Source of the DNA: a virus
IMG/VR virus record: IMGVR_UViG_3300017991_005533
Location: 1-22,867 of that record
Length of the DNA stretch: 22,867 nucleotides
Strand: one strand, 5' to 3'
The notes below the pieces were generated by a model. The model worked only from the letters and a program-made list of their open reading frames with translations. It searched no databases and was not told where the DNA came from. Both the position numbers and the translations under genes were made by a program. This document shows positions 1 through 7,871 of the stretch, one piece after another; position 1 is the first letter of the stretch, and every line of letters starts with the position of its first letter.

Positions 1-30
1 TCAGGTGCCTGCCACCTCACCATGCCCTTT

Positions 31-59
31 CTGGGCCAAGTAGAACACACTTGGCCCAG
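31..59. repeat. Perfect 11-bp inverted repeat (hairpin)
   Basis: CTGGGCCAAGT at 31-41 is the exact reverse complement of ACTTGGCCCAG at 49-59, with a 7-base loop. No T-run follows on the + strand, so it is not a classic intrinsic terminator. It could be a terminator without a U-tract or the end of a mobile segment. The structure is seen directly; its role is unknown. Confidence 0.6.
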
Positions 60-65
60 CAGTGA

Positions 66-155
66 GGGGGCATACCCCACTGCCGGCGTTGAACATAAGC
101 AGGGACTCTGACTTGCGTAACACTGCGGACACTTCATGGCCGCCTTGGTCCGACC
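66..155. repeat. Diverged direct repeat, left copy
   Basis: This segment resembles 6329-6414. Both begin with GGGGGCA, then a pyrimidine, ACCC and ACTGC. Both carry the identical 12-mer CTTGGTCCGACC 78 and 74 bases further on. The middle is poorly conserved. One copy lies left of the tail module and the other directly right of it, so they may mark an old insertion or recombination boundary. A hand alignment cannot give significance. Confidence 0.4.
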
Positions 156-378
156 AGAAGATCGAAGCGAAAAGACAGAACCCACGCAGCACACCGATCG
201 GCATGGGCCGCTCCAGTATCTCTTTGATGCGCCTCCGCTAGACTCATGAGCTGCCCTCGCAAGTGCAGCGTCCAACAGATCTTAATCGCGCGTTTCAAGG
301 TTAGTCAAGGGCTTACGGGCAGTCAGCGGCCGATCCGGATCCAGGCTTTTTTCCAGTCAGATCCACAGTCTGTTCAGC

Positions 379-1365
379 ATGTTCGAGAGCCTCTCTTCCG
401 GCGTCAACTGTGAAGACTGTGGCTGGTATGCCGTGCGGAAGGCTATTTGGGCAGCGAGTTGGCACATTGAGCCCCCAAGGATAGAAGCGTCCTTGCCCAG
501 CCTAGAGAAACCTGGAGCGCGTTCCTCCGGCCCACCCCTGGAGCTTGCCCATCTACGAAGAGGTTTACGCTTGGGGACCGGCTACAGCGGCGCGTTCGAT
601 TGGGACAAGCAGGAGGGAGGCCCGATCCGCCCGGGCGAGACGATTGGAGCGCGCATCGGCGTCGGGATGAACCTTCCCGCCTCGGGGGGCGATTATCACT
701 TCTTCGATGATGGAAACGACAACATCACGGTGGTCGTGGAGCGGTCGCCGGGGATTTTTACACACATGGGTTGGCGCCCGGCGCTGGCCGCGGCCGGACA
801 GCCGGAGGACTTCTGGTACTTCTTCGGTAGCGCAAGTGCGTTCCTAAACACCGATGACGACCTGCTCGTGGGCGACCGGTACGGCAGAGATTTGTCGGCG
901 CTTCCCCCCTTCTCACACGCCGACAAGGACAATAATAGCTACGGCGGCGCCCCCCAGTACGTCCACTCGACCGCGTTTGCCCGCGTTGACGCCGTTACGT
1001 TCTCAGAGCGATGGGTCGGAAACTGCGGCTACGCGGGAGCGGGTTACGGCTACACCGGGAGATTCATGCGTAACGCGTTAAACCTACACCCCGGCACGCA
1101 GGAATTTCTGGATGAGGGCGAGTTCCCGGGCTATGAGTACATCCCCGACCGCATATATCAGTCCGCCTTCGCGGGCGCGTTGCTGCTCCCGCTACATTCT
1201 TATGTCCTCACGGATCCGGATGCGCGCTGGGCACCGATCGGCTATCCACCGACCGTTTTCTGGTGCGAGGCGGTCGGAAACGGCTACTCGCAGAACCAGG
1301 TCTATCAGGTCGGCGGCCTCGATTACATGCTCTTCCCCCACTTCGCGGTCAGAAAGGCGGCCTGA
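379..1365 (+). CDS. Phage virion structural protein, probably 5'-truncated
   Basis: The open frame encodes 328 residues, but only the part from about residue 65 (GTGYSGAFDWDKQEGG) looks like phage protein. From there it resembles tail-associated virion proteins found upstream of tail-tip genes, with a YHFFDDG segment, a VVVE strand and FTHMGW. The first 60 or so residues have different composition and probably come from foreign DNA fused at the junction. A plausible internal start is the ATG at 667. It ends two bases before the next tail gene, which supports operon membership. Precise function is unknown; a structural role is inferred from neighbours and family resemblance. Confidence 0.6.
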   Translation: MFESLSSGVNCEDCGWYAVRKAIWAASWHIEPPRIEASLPSLEKPGARSSGPPLELAHLRRGLRLGTGYSGAFDWDKQEGGPIRPGETIGARIGVGMNLPASGGDYHFFDDGNDNITVVVERSPGIFTHMGWRPALAAAGQPEDFWYFFGSASAFLNTDDDLLVGDRYGRDLSALPPFSHADKDNNSYGGAPQYVHSTAFARVDAVTFSERWVGNCGYAGAGYGYTGRFMRNALNLHPGTQEFLDEGEFPGYEYIPDRIYQSAFAGALLLPLHSYVLTDPDARWAPIGYPPTVFWCEAVGNGYSQNQVYQVGGLDYMLFPHFAVRKAA

Positions 1366-1367
1366 TA

Positions 1368-2441
1368 ATGCCCACCGGCATACTCGTACCCGGGCCCGGG
1401 TCGCTCGACCCAAATGGGGCCCAACAACTCCAGGACGCGATACTGCCTCCGCCTACGGACCCGGCATGGTCGAAGGCGGCGATGACAGAGGTGGGTGCGT
1501 ACAGCTCAATGGCGGATCCGCGCCCTGACGCGTTCGCAAAGACCGGGATCTGGGCACCGGCGCACGACCTTGCATACCACGACAAGATCCATGTGATCCC
1601 GCGGAACCGCGATGTGGGCTTTGTGGTCTCCGAGCAGGAACACGTAGTCGAGGTCTGGAATGCGTTTCTTACGCGCGCCAAAAGGCTCGATTCGATCGGC
1701 CTGACGGGGCCTGCCGGCGTCGAGGTGATCGATCATCTCGGCCAGCCAGCGCATTACCCTGCCTCGCAGTCGGAGATCTACACCTACAAGGTGCTCCCCG
1801 AAGGGCCTCCAACCATAGACAACACGATCACGTGGGTATTCTTGACTATCGACTCGAGCGGAACCGATCACCGCGTCGTGGGATTTCGAATCATTCCGTA
1901 CCCTTTCTCTCCCAACTGGCGGCACCCGGTAGTCGAGGACTACGGCTACATGACGGACATCATGACCTCGTTTCGCGGGATGGAGCAGCGGGTGCAGCTG
2001 CGCGCAGTGCCTGTGGGAGCGATAAGCTATACCTCGCTTCTTAACGAGCCGCGAGACGCGCAGATGTCCGTGGCGATCCTCTTCGGCAATCAGCCGCGCG
2101 CCTTCGGCGTGGCCCGCTGGCAGTTCCGCCGCACACTCACAAGCGATGCGAACCCGGACGACACGGAGATCTTCCTCGACACCACGGATATCCCGTTCCA
2201 GGCCGGGGGCCTCGTGTTCTTGTGGACAGATCCCTACACGTGGGAAGCGCAGACGATAGACACAGTTTTGAGTGACCGCCTCGTGCTCGAGGTGGGTCTT
2301 GAAAAGGCATGGGCGGCCGGGGTGACCATCGTACTCCCGATGGTCGTGGGCAGGCTATCCCCCGACGAGGCCGTGACCTGGGAAAACCTCCTGATCGCCT
2401 CGACCGCCCTAACGTTCGATATCGATGGATTCACGCCATGA
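1368..2441 (+). CDS. Phage tail-tip/virion structural protein
   Basis: 357 residues starting at the ATG two bases after the previous stop. An upstream extension of the frame overlaps the preceding gene and is rejected. The middle has features I associate with a conserved siphophage tail protein: a VEVWNAF segment, then PYPFSPNW, then a TDIMTSFRGMEQRVQLR block. In relatives this block reads roughly TDV..S..G.EQR..LR. No signal peptide or catalytic motif is visible. Its stop overlaps the start of the next gene (ATGA), so the two are probably translationally coupled. It likely helps build the distal tail before the gpJ-like protein joins. Family membership is from memory of conserved blocks, without a search. 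Confidence 0.7.
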   Translation: MPTGILVPGPGSLDPNGAQQLQDAILPPPTDPAWSKAAMTEVGAYSSMADPRPDAFAKTGIWAPAHDLAYHDKIHVIPRNRDVGFVVSEQEHVVEVWNAFLTRAKRLDSIGLTGPAGVEVIDHLGQPAHYPASQSEIYTYKVLPEGPPTIDNTITWVFLTIDSSGTDHRVVGFRIIPYPFSPNWRHPVVEDYGYMTDIMTSFRGMEQRVQLRAVPVGAISYTSLLNEPRDAQMSVAILFGNQPRAFGVARWQFRRTLTSDANPDDTEIFLDTTDIPFQAGGLVFLWTDPYTWEAQTIDTVLSDRLVLEVGLEKAWAAGVTIVLPMVVGRLSPDEAVTWENLLIASTALTFDIDGFTP

Positions 2442-3061
2442 CCACTTACCAGGGCTACGACGTCCTTGAGCTAAACTACAATCGCCTCGGTGCGTTCCAA
2501 GAGACGCATCACCGCAAGTTCGTCCTGCTGGATTCCAAAACCGGCAAGCGCGACTCCGATGAGCAATCCCCTGCCCCCGCTTCGGTGCGGCCTTTCACCT
2601 GGACCGCTCTTGGAAGCTCAGAGATCACCGCGATGTTGGCATTCCTCGACGCGCGCAAGGGCCGTGCGGTCCCCTTTTGGCTGCCGAGCTATCAGTGGGA
2701 CCTCTCCCTGGCGCAGGACGTAATCCAGAATCAGACGATCGTCACCATCCACTGGGTGCGCTACGTCCAGCAGATGTGGGGCACAACCGGGGCGCGACGA
2801 CACATCGCCGTCTGGACACTGGGATTCCCCGAGATGGATTTTTACCGGATCTCCGACGCCGTCGACCCGGGCGATTACCTCACCGAAACACTGACACTCG
2901 ACCCCCCGGCGATCCGCGATTACCCCGTGGCGCAAAGGATCTTGTCATTCAATAAGCTCTGCCGCCTCGACGAGGACGAGGTGGAGATTTCTTACCCGCG
3001 CGTTGGCGTGGCCGAGGTCACAATCCGCGTCCGCGAGCTGCCACTGGAGGCGCCGCTTTGA
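2438..3061 (+). CDS. Phage tail assembly/tip protein
   Basis: 207 residues from the ATG at 2438, which overlaps the previous stop as ATGA. The frame stays open further upstream, but that would overlap the previous gene by over 100 bases. The N-terminal half holds the block SSEITAMLAFLDARKGRAV followed by PFWLPS, typical of small tail proteins encoded immediately before DUF2163-type genes. The C-terminal half is beta-rich with regular hydrophobic alternation. It ends with TTGA, so its stop overlaps the TTG start of the next gene. The role in the distal tail comes from synteny. It is similar in size and place to DUF2460-like proteins, though I cannot confirm that family by eye. Confidence 0.65.
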   Translation: MTTYQGYDVLELNYNRLGAFQETHHRKFVLLDSKTGKRDSDEQSPAPASVRPFTWTALGSSEITAMLAFLDARKGRAVPFWLPSYQWDLSLAQDVIQNQTIVTIHWVRYVQQMWGTTGARRHIAVWTLGFPEMDFYRISDAVDPGDYLTETLTLDPPAIRDYPVAQRILSFNKLCRLDEDEVEISYPRVGVAEVTIRVRELPLEAPL

Positions 3062-3864
3062 CCGATTACGATACACGGGAGACACATCGATTCGAAGGTC
3101 AGCCGGTGGAGTGCTACAAGTTCACTCAGGGCGATAACGCGTGGTTCTATACCCCAGCCGACCGCCAGGTGATTCTCCCTGCTGCGGGCACGTTTGAGCC
3201 CGCGATCATTACCCGGGGGGAGCTGGATTTCTCCCATGAAGATACCGGCGAGATGATCGACTTCACGGTGCCACGCAGTAACCCGGTCGCGGCGCTCTTT
3301 ATCGGAGATCTACCCTCCACCCCGATCGGGATCACGGTCTACAGGGCACATCGGGGTGATGAGGATGCGACGATTGTGATCTTCAGCGGGAAGGTGATCC
3401 GCGCCCGGTTCGAGGAGTCTCAAGCGATCCTGACCGGCGCGAGCCTCATGTCGGTGCTGGACCGCACGGTGCCACCGCTGGGGATGCAAACGCCCTGCAA
3501 CCACGTCCTTTATTCCCAGGAGTGTGGGGTCAACCCCACCGTCTGCCGCGACGGGATTGTGGTGGGTACAGTCAGCGGCGCGACCGTTACCTCCGACGAC
3601 TTTGCGGCGCGAGCGGACCAGTGGTTTCGCGGTGGTCGGCTCGAGACATCCGAAGGCGAGACCAGGTTTATTGCCGATCACGTAGGGGACACGGTTGTGC
3701 TGCTTTCCGCGCTGCCAGGGCTCGCCCCGCTTGACGTCGTATGGGCCTATTGGGGATGCGATCATCTTGAGGACACCTGCGAGTCGAAGTTCAGCAATCT
3801 CGCAAACCACCTCGGGTGGGCTCGCCTGCCGGGCCGGAATCCCTTCGACGGGAGGATCGACTGA
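3058..3864 (+). CDS. DUF2163 / BR0599-type phage tail protein
   Basis: 268 residues from a TTG start overlapping the previous stop (TTGA). The family signature is clear: an N-terminal TRGELDFSHEDTGEMIDFTV block, a Cys-containing centre (TPCNHVLYSQECGVNP), and a C-terminal GCDHLEDTCESKF block followed by LPGRNPF. These match the conserved cysteines and ending of the DUF2163 family (phage phiJL001 Gp84-like, BR0599), found in tail tips of siphophages and gene transfer agents. The cysteines may bind metal or form structural bonds. Length is about usual for the family, so the gene looks intact. Its stop overlaps the ATG of the gpJ-like gene by one base. Confidence 0.85.
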   Translation: MTDYDTRETHRFEGQPVECYKFTQGDNAWFYTPADRQVILPAAGTFEPAIITRGELDFSHEDTGEMIDFTVPRSNPVAALFIGDLPSTPIGITVYRAHRGDEDATIVIFSGKVIRARFEESQAILTGASLMSVLDRTVPPLGMQTPCNHVLYSQECGVNPTVCRDGIVVGTVSGATVTSDDFAARADQWFRGGRLETSEGETRFIADHVGDTVVLLSALPGLAPLDVVWAYWGCDHLEDTCESKFSNLANHLGWARLPGRNPFDGRID

Positions 3865-6320
3865 TGGTCGTCTGGTGGGTCGTTGCGCTGATCTACATCG
3901 GCCTCACCATAGGCTACGAGCTCCTCCGCCCCAAGCAGGAGTTTGACGAGCCGACGCCGGGCGGCTTGGGGGACTTCCGCTTTCCCACGATCGGTGAAGG
4001 GCGGGCCATCCCCATCGTGTGGGGCACCTGCAAGATTGAAGGCCCTATGGTCACCTGGTACGGCGACCTCGACATAAAGGCGATCACGAAGGAAGTGAAA
4101 ACCGGCCTCTTCTCCTCCGAGGACGTCACGGTCGGGTACAAATACTACCTTGGGCTCCAGCTCGTCTTGGCGAGCGGTGTGATCGACGAGCTGGTGAACA
4201 TCGAATTCGACGGGAAGGTTCCCAACTGGTCGCAGTCACAACTTGGGGACCATGTCCGGGTCACGGTCAATTCCCCGGGGCTCTTCGGCGGCGAGGAATC
4301 CGAAGGCGGCGTCCAAGGAAACATCGACTTCTACAAGGGCACACGGACCCAGGGCGCGAACGACTACCTTGAAACCGCCGTCAACGAAAGTCTCCCTGGA
4401 TGGCGCGGCATCTCACACATGATCTTCCGCCGGTTCTACGTCGGCACGAGTCCGTACATCAAAACCATGGCCGCCATCGTTCGACGTTGCCCGAACAAGC
4501 TAGGCCTCACCGACAACGATCACAGCATCAACGGCGATGCTAACCCGGCGTGCATGATCCATGATCTGTTGACCTCGCCGGTCGCCGACAACGGCTTAGG
4601 CGTACCGGAAGGCCTCCTCGATCTCCAAAGCTTCCGTGACGTCGGCGCGGTGTTGGCGGACGAGGAACTAGGGTTGTCCATCCTCCAACAGCGAAAGCAA
4701 AAGGCGAAGGACCTGGTCCTCGAGATCCTCCGACATATCGACGGGATCATCTACGTCGAGCCCTCCACCGGGCTTCTCGTCTTGAAGCTCGTCCGGTTTG
4801 ACTACACGGTGGGCGAGCTTCCCGTCTTAGACTCGAATAACTGCACAGTGAAGTCGTTCTCGCGACCCTCCTGGAGCGAGCTCAAGAACACGGTGCGCGC
4901 CACGTACATCGACCGCGACGCCGGTTTCATCGAGCGCACCGCCCAGGCACAAGACTTGGCCGCGATCGAGGTAAACGGCGGCGAGGTATCAGTCCACGAG
5001 CTACAGCTGCGCGGACTGACGACCGCCGCGAACGCGCAACAGGCGGTCGCCCGCGGGTTGATCGGCCTGGGTTATCCGCTGGCGGCGACCGTAATGGAGG
5101 CCGACCGCACCGCCTGGGCGTTCCGCCCGGGCACGGTCTTCAAACTCGACTGGCCGCCCCTGGGGATCTCTGGGCTAGTATGCCGGGTATCGCGGATTAA
5201 AGGCGGGAACCTGGGGTCCGGCAAGATCGAGCTGGACGCGTTGGAGGACATCTTCGCGGTCGACTGGACGGCGTACAGCCCACCTCCCGCGACAGGATGG
5301 ACCGATCCGATTACGGACGTGCCCGCGCTCACGGACTGGGCCTGCCTTTGCGCACCCTACGAGGCGGTGAAGCTCTACGGGAGCGGTGGCGAGGATGTTG
5401 AGCTCGCGGTGGTCATGGCGGCGCGCGGCCAACCGGGTATCTCCACCGGCTACAAGGTCTGGGTGAAGGTCTATCTCGGAACCGGCTGGCATCCTCCGAC
5501 CGCGATCGACTTCTTCACACCTTCCGGAACGCTTAATACAGCAATCGATGAGAAATCGACCTCGATCGTCATCGACCTCGGACCCGACATCGAGGACGTG
5601 GAGTCCGTTGGCGATCCGGACTTCGCCAAGGGCGTCAACGTCCTTTGGATTCAACAGGCGGGCTCCGGCCTGGATGAGTTCATAGCTTTCAAGACGGTCA
5701 CCGCCGACAATGGCACCATCACGTTGACCGATCTCGCCCGGGGCTGCCTTGACACCGCGCCGACCGCTTTCAATGCGGCCACACGGGTGTGGTTCATATC
5801 CTATAGGAGTGGCGTTGTCAATGTCCCGGCCCCGGCCGTTTCGCCAGAGAACCTCTTGCGGTTTCAGCCCTTCAATAACCAGAGCGACTACGCCTTCGGA
5901 TCATCGTTCGATCGGAACCTCTCGACCCCGAATGACCCCGCCCGCTGGCAGCAGATCTATTGCCCCACCGACCTTCGATTCAATGGCGAGAGCTATCCCG
6001 ATGAGATCTCCGGTGAGCTTACGGTGTCCTGGGAGCATCGGAATCGTTCGGGGACCTGGAGCTATTCCAATTCGGGCAAGACATCCGAGTCCGAACCCGG
6101 AACCGAGTACGACATCCTGATCTACGGCGAGCTCGGAATCTTGGTACACACCGAGAGCGGGCTCACCTGCATCTCCTGGACCTACCTCGAGGCGGACGAA
6201 ATCGCCGAATGCGGGCTTGGGCGACTCAACAATCACCTGCGAATCATAATCCGCACATTCGGAGATTCCCGGGCCCACCAGGCTATTCGGGAGATCGAGT
6301 GGGCGTTTGATAGGGTGTGA
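3864..6320 (+). CDS. gpJ-like phage tail protein (tail tip / host attachment)
   Basis: 818 residues from the ATG at 3864, overlapping the previous stop by one base (TGATG). The N-terminus has one hydrophobic segment (about residues 3-20). A conserved tip-protein region follows, with GRAIPIVWGT, GPMVTWYGDL, KTGLFSSEDVTVGYKYY and a VDELVNIEFDGK-like turn. This pattern is characteristic of the tip attachment/central tail proteins of YuA-like and related siphophages. The middle (about 200-430) resembles the putative phage tail domain, with FRRFYVGTSPYIK. The C-terminal third is beta-rich and more variable, as expected for a receptor-facing region. No frameshift is visible, so the tail-tip module is well preserved on its 3' side. 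Confidence 0.8.
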   Translation: MVVWWVVALIYIGLTIGYELLRPKQEFDEPTPGGLGDFRFPTIGEGRAIPIVWGTCKIEGPMVTWYGDLDIKAITKEVKTGLFSSEDVTVGYKYYLGLQLVLASGVIDELVNIEFDGKVPNWSQSQLGDHVRVTVNSPGLFGGEESEGGVQGNIDFYKGTRTQGANDYLETAVNESLPGWRGISHMIFRRFYVGTSPYIKTMAAIVRRCPNKLGLTDNDHSINGDANPACMIHDLLTSPVADNGLGVPEGLLDLQSFRDVGAVLADEELGLSILQQRKQKAKDLVLEILRHIDGIIYVEPSTGLLVLKLVRFDYTVGELPVLDSNNCTVKSFSRPSWSELKNTVRATYIDRDAGFIERTAQAQDLAAIEVNGGEVSVHELQLRGLTTAANAQQAVARGLIGLGYPLAATVMEADRTAWAFRPGTVFKLDWPPLGISGLVCRVSRIKGGNLGSGKIELDALEDIFAVDWTAYSPPPATGWTDPITDVPALTDWACLCAPYEAVKLYGSGGEDVELAVVMAARGQPGISTGYKVWVKVYLGTGWHPPTAIDFFTPSGTLNTAIDEKSTSIVIDLGPDIEDVESVGDPDFAKGVNVLWIQQAGSGLDEFIAFKTVTADNGTITLTDLARGCLDTAPTAFNAATRVWFISYRSGVVNVPAPAVSPENLLRFQPFNNQSDYAFGSSFDRNLSTPNDPARWQQIYCPTDLRFNGESYPDEISGELTVSWEHRNRSGTWSYSNSGKTSESEPGTEYDILIYGELGILVHTESGLTCISWTYLEADEIAECGLGRLNNHLRIIIRTFGDSRAHQAIREIEWAFDRV

Positions 6321-6328
6321 CAAAGAAA

Positions 6329-6414
6329 GGGGGCACACCCGACTGCAGCTTCTGTCCTCAACATGGTCCTGCTTGTAGTCGGAGAAACGGCGAAGAGCAT
6401 GGCTTGGTCCGACC
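6329..6414. repeat. Diverged direct repeat, right copy
   Basis: Partner of 66-155. It starts nine bases after the gpJ-like stop codon and shares the GGGGGCA(C/T)ACCC.ACTGC anchor and the exact CTTGGTCCGACC anchor at nearly the same spacing. The minus-strand frames through the two copies share short identities (SDQ, then a GC/VC-P-L ending), which hints at a common coding ancestor. This is hand alignment only. Confidence 0.4.
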
Positions 6415-6435
6415 GCAGTAGGCCAGCTGCCGGTG

Positions 6436-6960
6436 TCAATCAACGTCGTTGTTCCGGCCACCACCTTCAGGAGTCTTGGTGTGGCCACACCGGCGATATT
6501 CCTCCGGCTCTCCGTCTGTTTCCAGATTCACTCCTGGATAAGCTAGAACAAAGCCCTGTTCTTTCCTGTTCCGTTCCATCACCATTTCCATTTCTTTAAC
6601 AGTTTCCAGGGAATACCCTAGGTTCTCCATCATCTTCTGTATTATCCGCAGTCGCTCGTCTCGATCCTGAATCTCCATCTCGTCTTGTCCCGTAGTATTC
6701 AGACTTCTCAACTTCTCTTCAAGTTCCTGGATCTTCTCTTCGTAGATTCTCCGTGTCGCCACGACATACTCACGCAACTTCATCGGGGTAAGATCTCGTA
6801 GCGCCTCAAGCTGACTCTTGAGTGCATCAATCTGGGCCTCCTTGGCCTTCCTGAACTCAGTAGACCAGACGATCTTCGCGGCCCACGCCAAGACAGCAGC
6901 CACAAGACTCAGCAGAAGCACTAGTACGTTCAGCCATAAAGGAATTTGTTCTTGGGCCAT
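6436..6960 (-). CDS. Small membrane-anchored coiled-coil protein
   Basis: 174 residues from the ATG at 6960 (MAQEQIPLW). A 17-codon upstream extension exists, but GAGGGAG lies suitably upstream of this ATG. Residues about 8-31 form one strongly hydrophobic transmembrane segment (LNVLVLLLSLVAAVLAW). A long charged helix follows (about 34-135), with a heptad-like stretch EEKIQELEEKLRSL, so a membrane-anchored coiled coil is likely. The C-terminus is polar and glycine/arginine-rich. I do not recognise a family. It lies downstream of the PIN-like gene on the same strand but 911 bases away, so shared transcription is uncertain. In defence islands, one-helix proteins of this type often act as membrane partners; that role here is speculation. 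Confidence 0.6.
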   Translation of the reverse strand: MAQEQIPLWLNVLVLLLSLVAAVLAWAAKIVWSTEFRKAKEAQIDALKSQLEALRDLTPMKLREYVVATRRIYEEKIQELEEKLRSLNTTGQDEMEIQDRDERLRIIQKMMENLGYSLETVKEMEMVMERNRKEQGFVLAYPGVNLETDGEPEEYRRCGHTKTPEGGGRNNDVD

Positions 6961-7871
6961 GATAAGATACACTCCCTCTGAGCGTCCTCTGTGGAACCTA
7001 TCGAATGTCAATCAATACTCGGCAGATATCGCTCGCCTGGCTTTTGCGGCAGTCATGTCAGGATTCCAGCTGATTCCAGTTGACGCCTCGCAGTAGTCAC
7101 CGAATGCGTGCCCTTGGCTTCCGACTAAAGCGCTCAACGAAGAGAGAGCCCGCTGTTGCAGAAGGAGTAGCAACGGCAAGGCTGCCACTCTTGAACGTAA
7201 GTAGAACTGCACCCTCACTGGTCGGTGCCTCGCCGGTAGATCCTGCCCGACAGGACTGACCGCTATTCCCTGACTCGATGTGGATGATACACTGCCGGTC
7301 CGCGGCCGGACTAGATACATCCCGCCGAATGGCTTCACTGCAGCCATGCTTGTTTCTCTGTCAGACAGCTATGTCAGGCGTACCGTCGCTCTTAACAAAT
7401 GGCCTCGCCGCGCGAGCCTACACCTCCGGCAAAGATTCCCTCAACCCCAGCAGACGTTAACGAAAGCCGCCAACCTGGATCCTCAGGAATTCGTCGAACA
7501 TCCCTTGACCTATTCCCAGCATTACTATTATGTTCCGACCCTCGGAGGTGTCAGCGTAGGCTGTCCTGTGCCTACGTGCCTATTCCCGCAGCTATGTCTT
7601 GTCGCTTCGTTTCCAGAAAGACAGAACGTCCAGTCCAGTGGCCGCCCCCCAAGTTTCTGACCATCTTGCATCATGCTATCGTCCGCTTGCAGGGTCAATC
7701 ATTCAGTTTCCGGAATTCGCGTAACAACCAGTGACCGCGGGCCACAGCTCTCCAAGCCGTATAAGAATCACGTGCGGGCCAGTTGTTCGGAGTCTAGCAT
7801 CCTATCGACAACAATTCCCCTGATCATGTGCCTTTCGGCTATGTAGATCTGGATAGACCGACAAAAGAAGG
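6961..7871. other. 911-bp gap in the minus-strand island, no confident gene
   Basis: No frame here has a recognisable domain together with a sensible start. The longest minus-strand frame (7012-7347, 111 codons) has a protein-like end (WNPDMTAAKARRAISAEY) but an arginine/serine-rich low-complexity front. Two overlapping + frames between 7280 and 7734 look like noise. The region may hold a decayed gene whose C-terminus survives at 7012-7120, or a long untranslated region downstream of the PIN-like gene. I found no clear terminator hairpin with a T-run. Confidence 0.35.

Larger units (their letters stand above)
1..378. other. Left junction region, no confident gene
   Basis: I see no convincing gene here. 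A 67-codon minus-strand frame fills 1-204, but it has no recognisable domain and no good ribosome binding site. The stretch holds a perfect 11-bp inverted repeat (31-59) and a segment resembling DNA just after the gpJ-like gene (see the repeat entries). Phage homology appears to begin only around 560, so this is probably non-phage or junction DNA. Confidence 0.4.

Noticed and set aside
5175-5654. 159-codon minus-strand frame inside the gpJ-like gene
   Set aside because: It is a shadow of a long, well-supported + strand gene; composition is Arg/Asp/Gly-rich and no start signal is visible.
5901-6488. 195-codon minus-strand frame across the end of the gpJ-like gene
   Set aside because: It overlaps conserved coding sequence on the other strand and has no domain; high GC makes long shadows common.
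7280-7734. Two overlapping + frames of 111-126 codons
   Set aside because: No motif, odd residue mix (Pro/Ser/Gln/Cys), and no start signals; probably chance frames.
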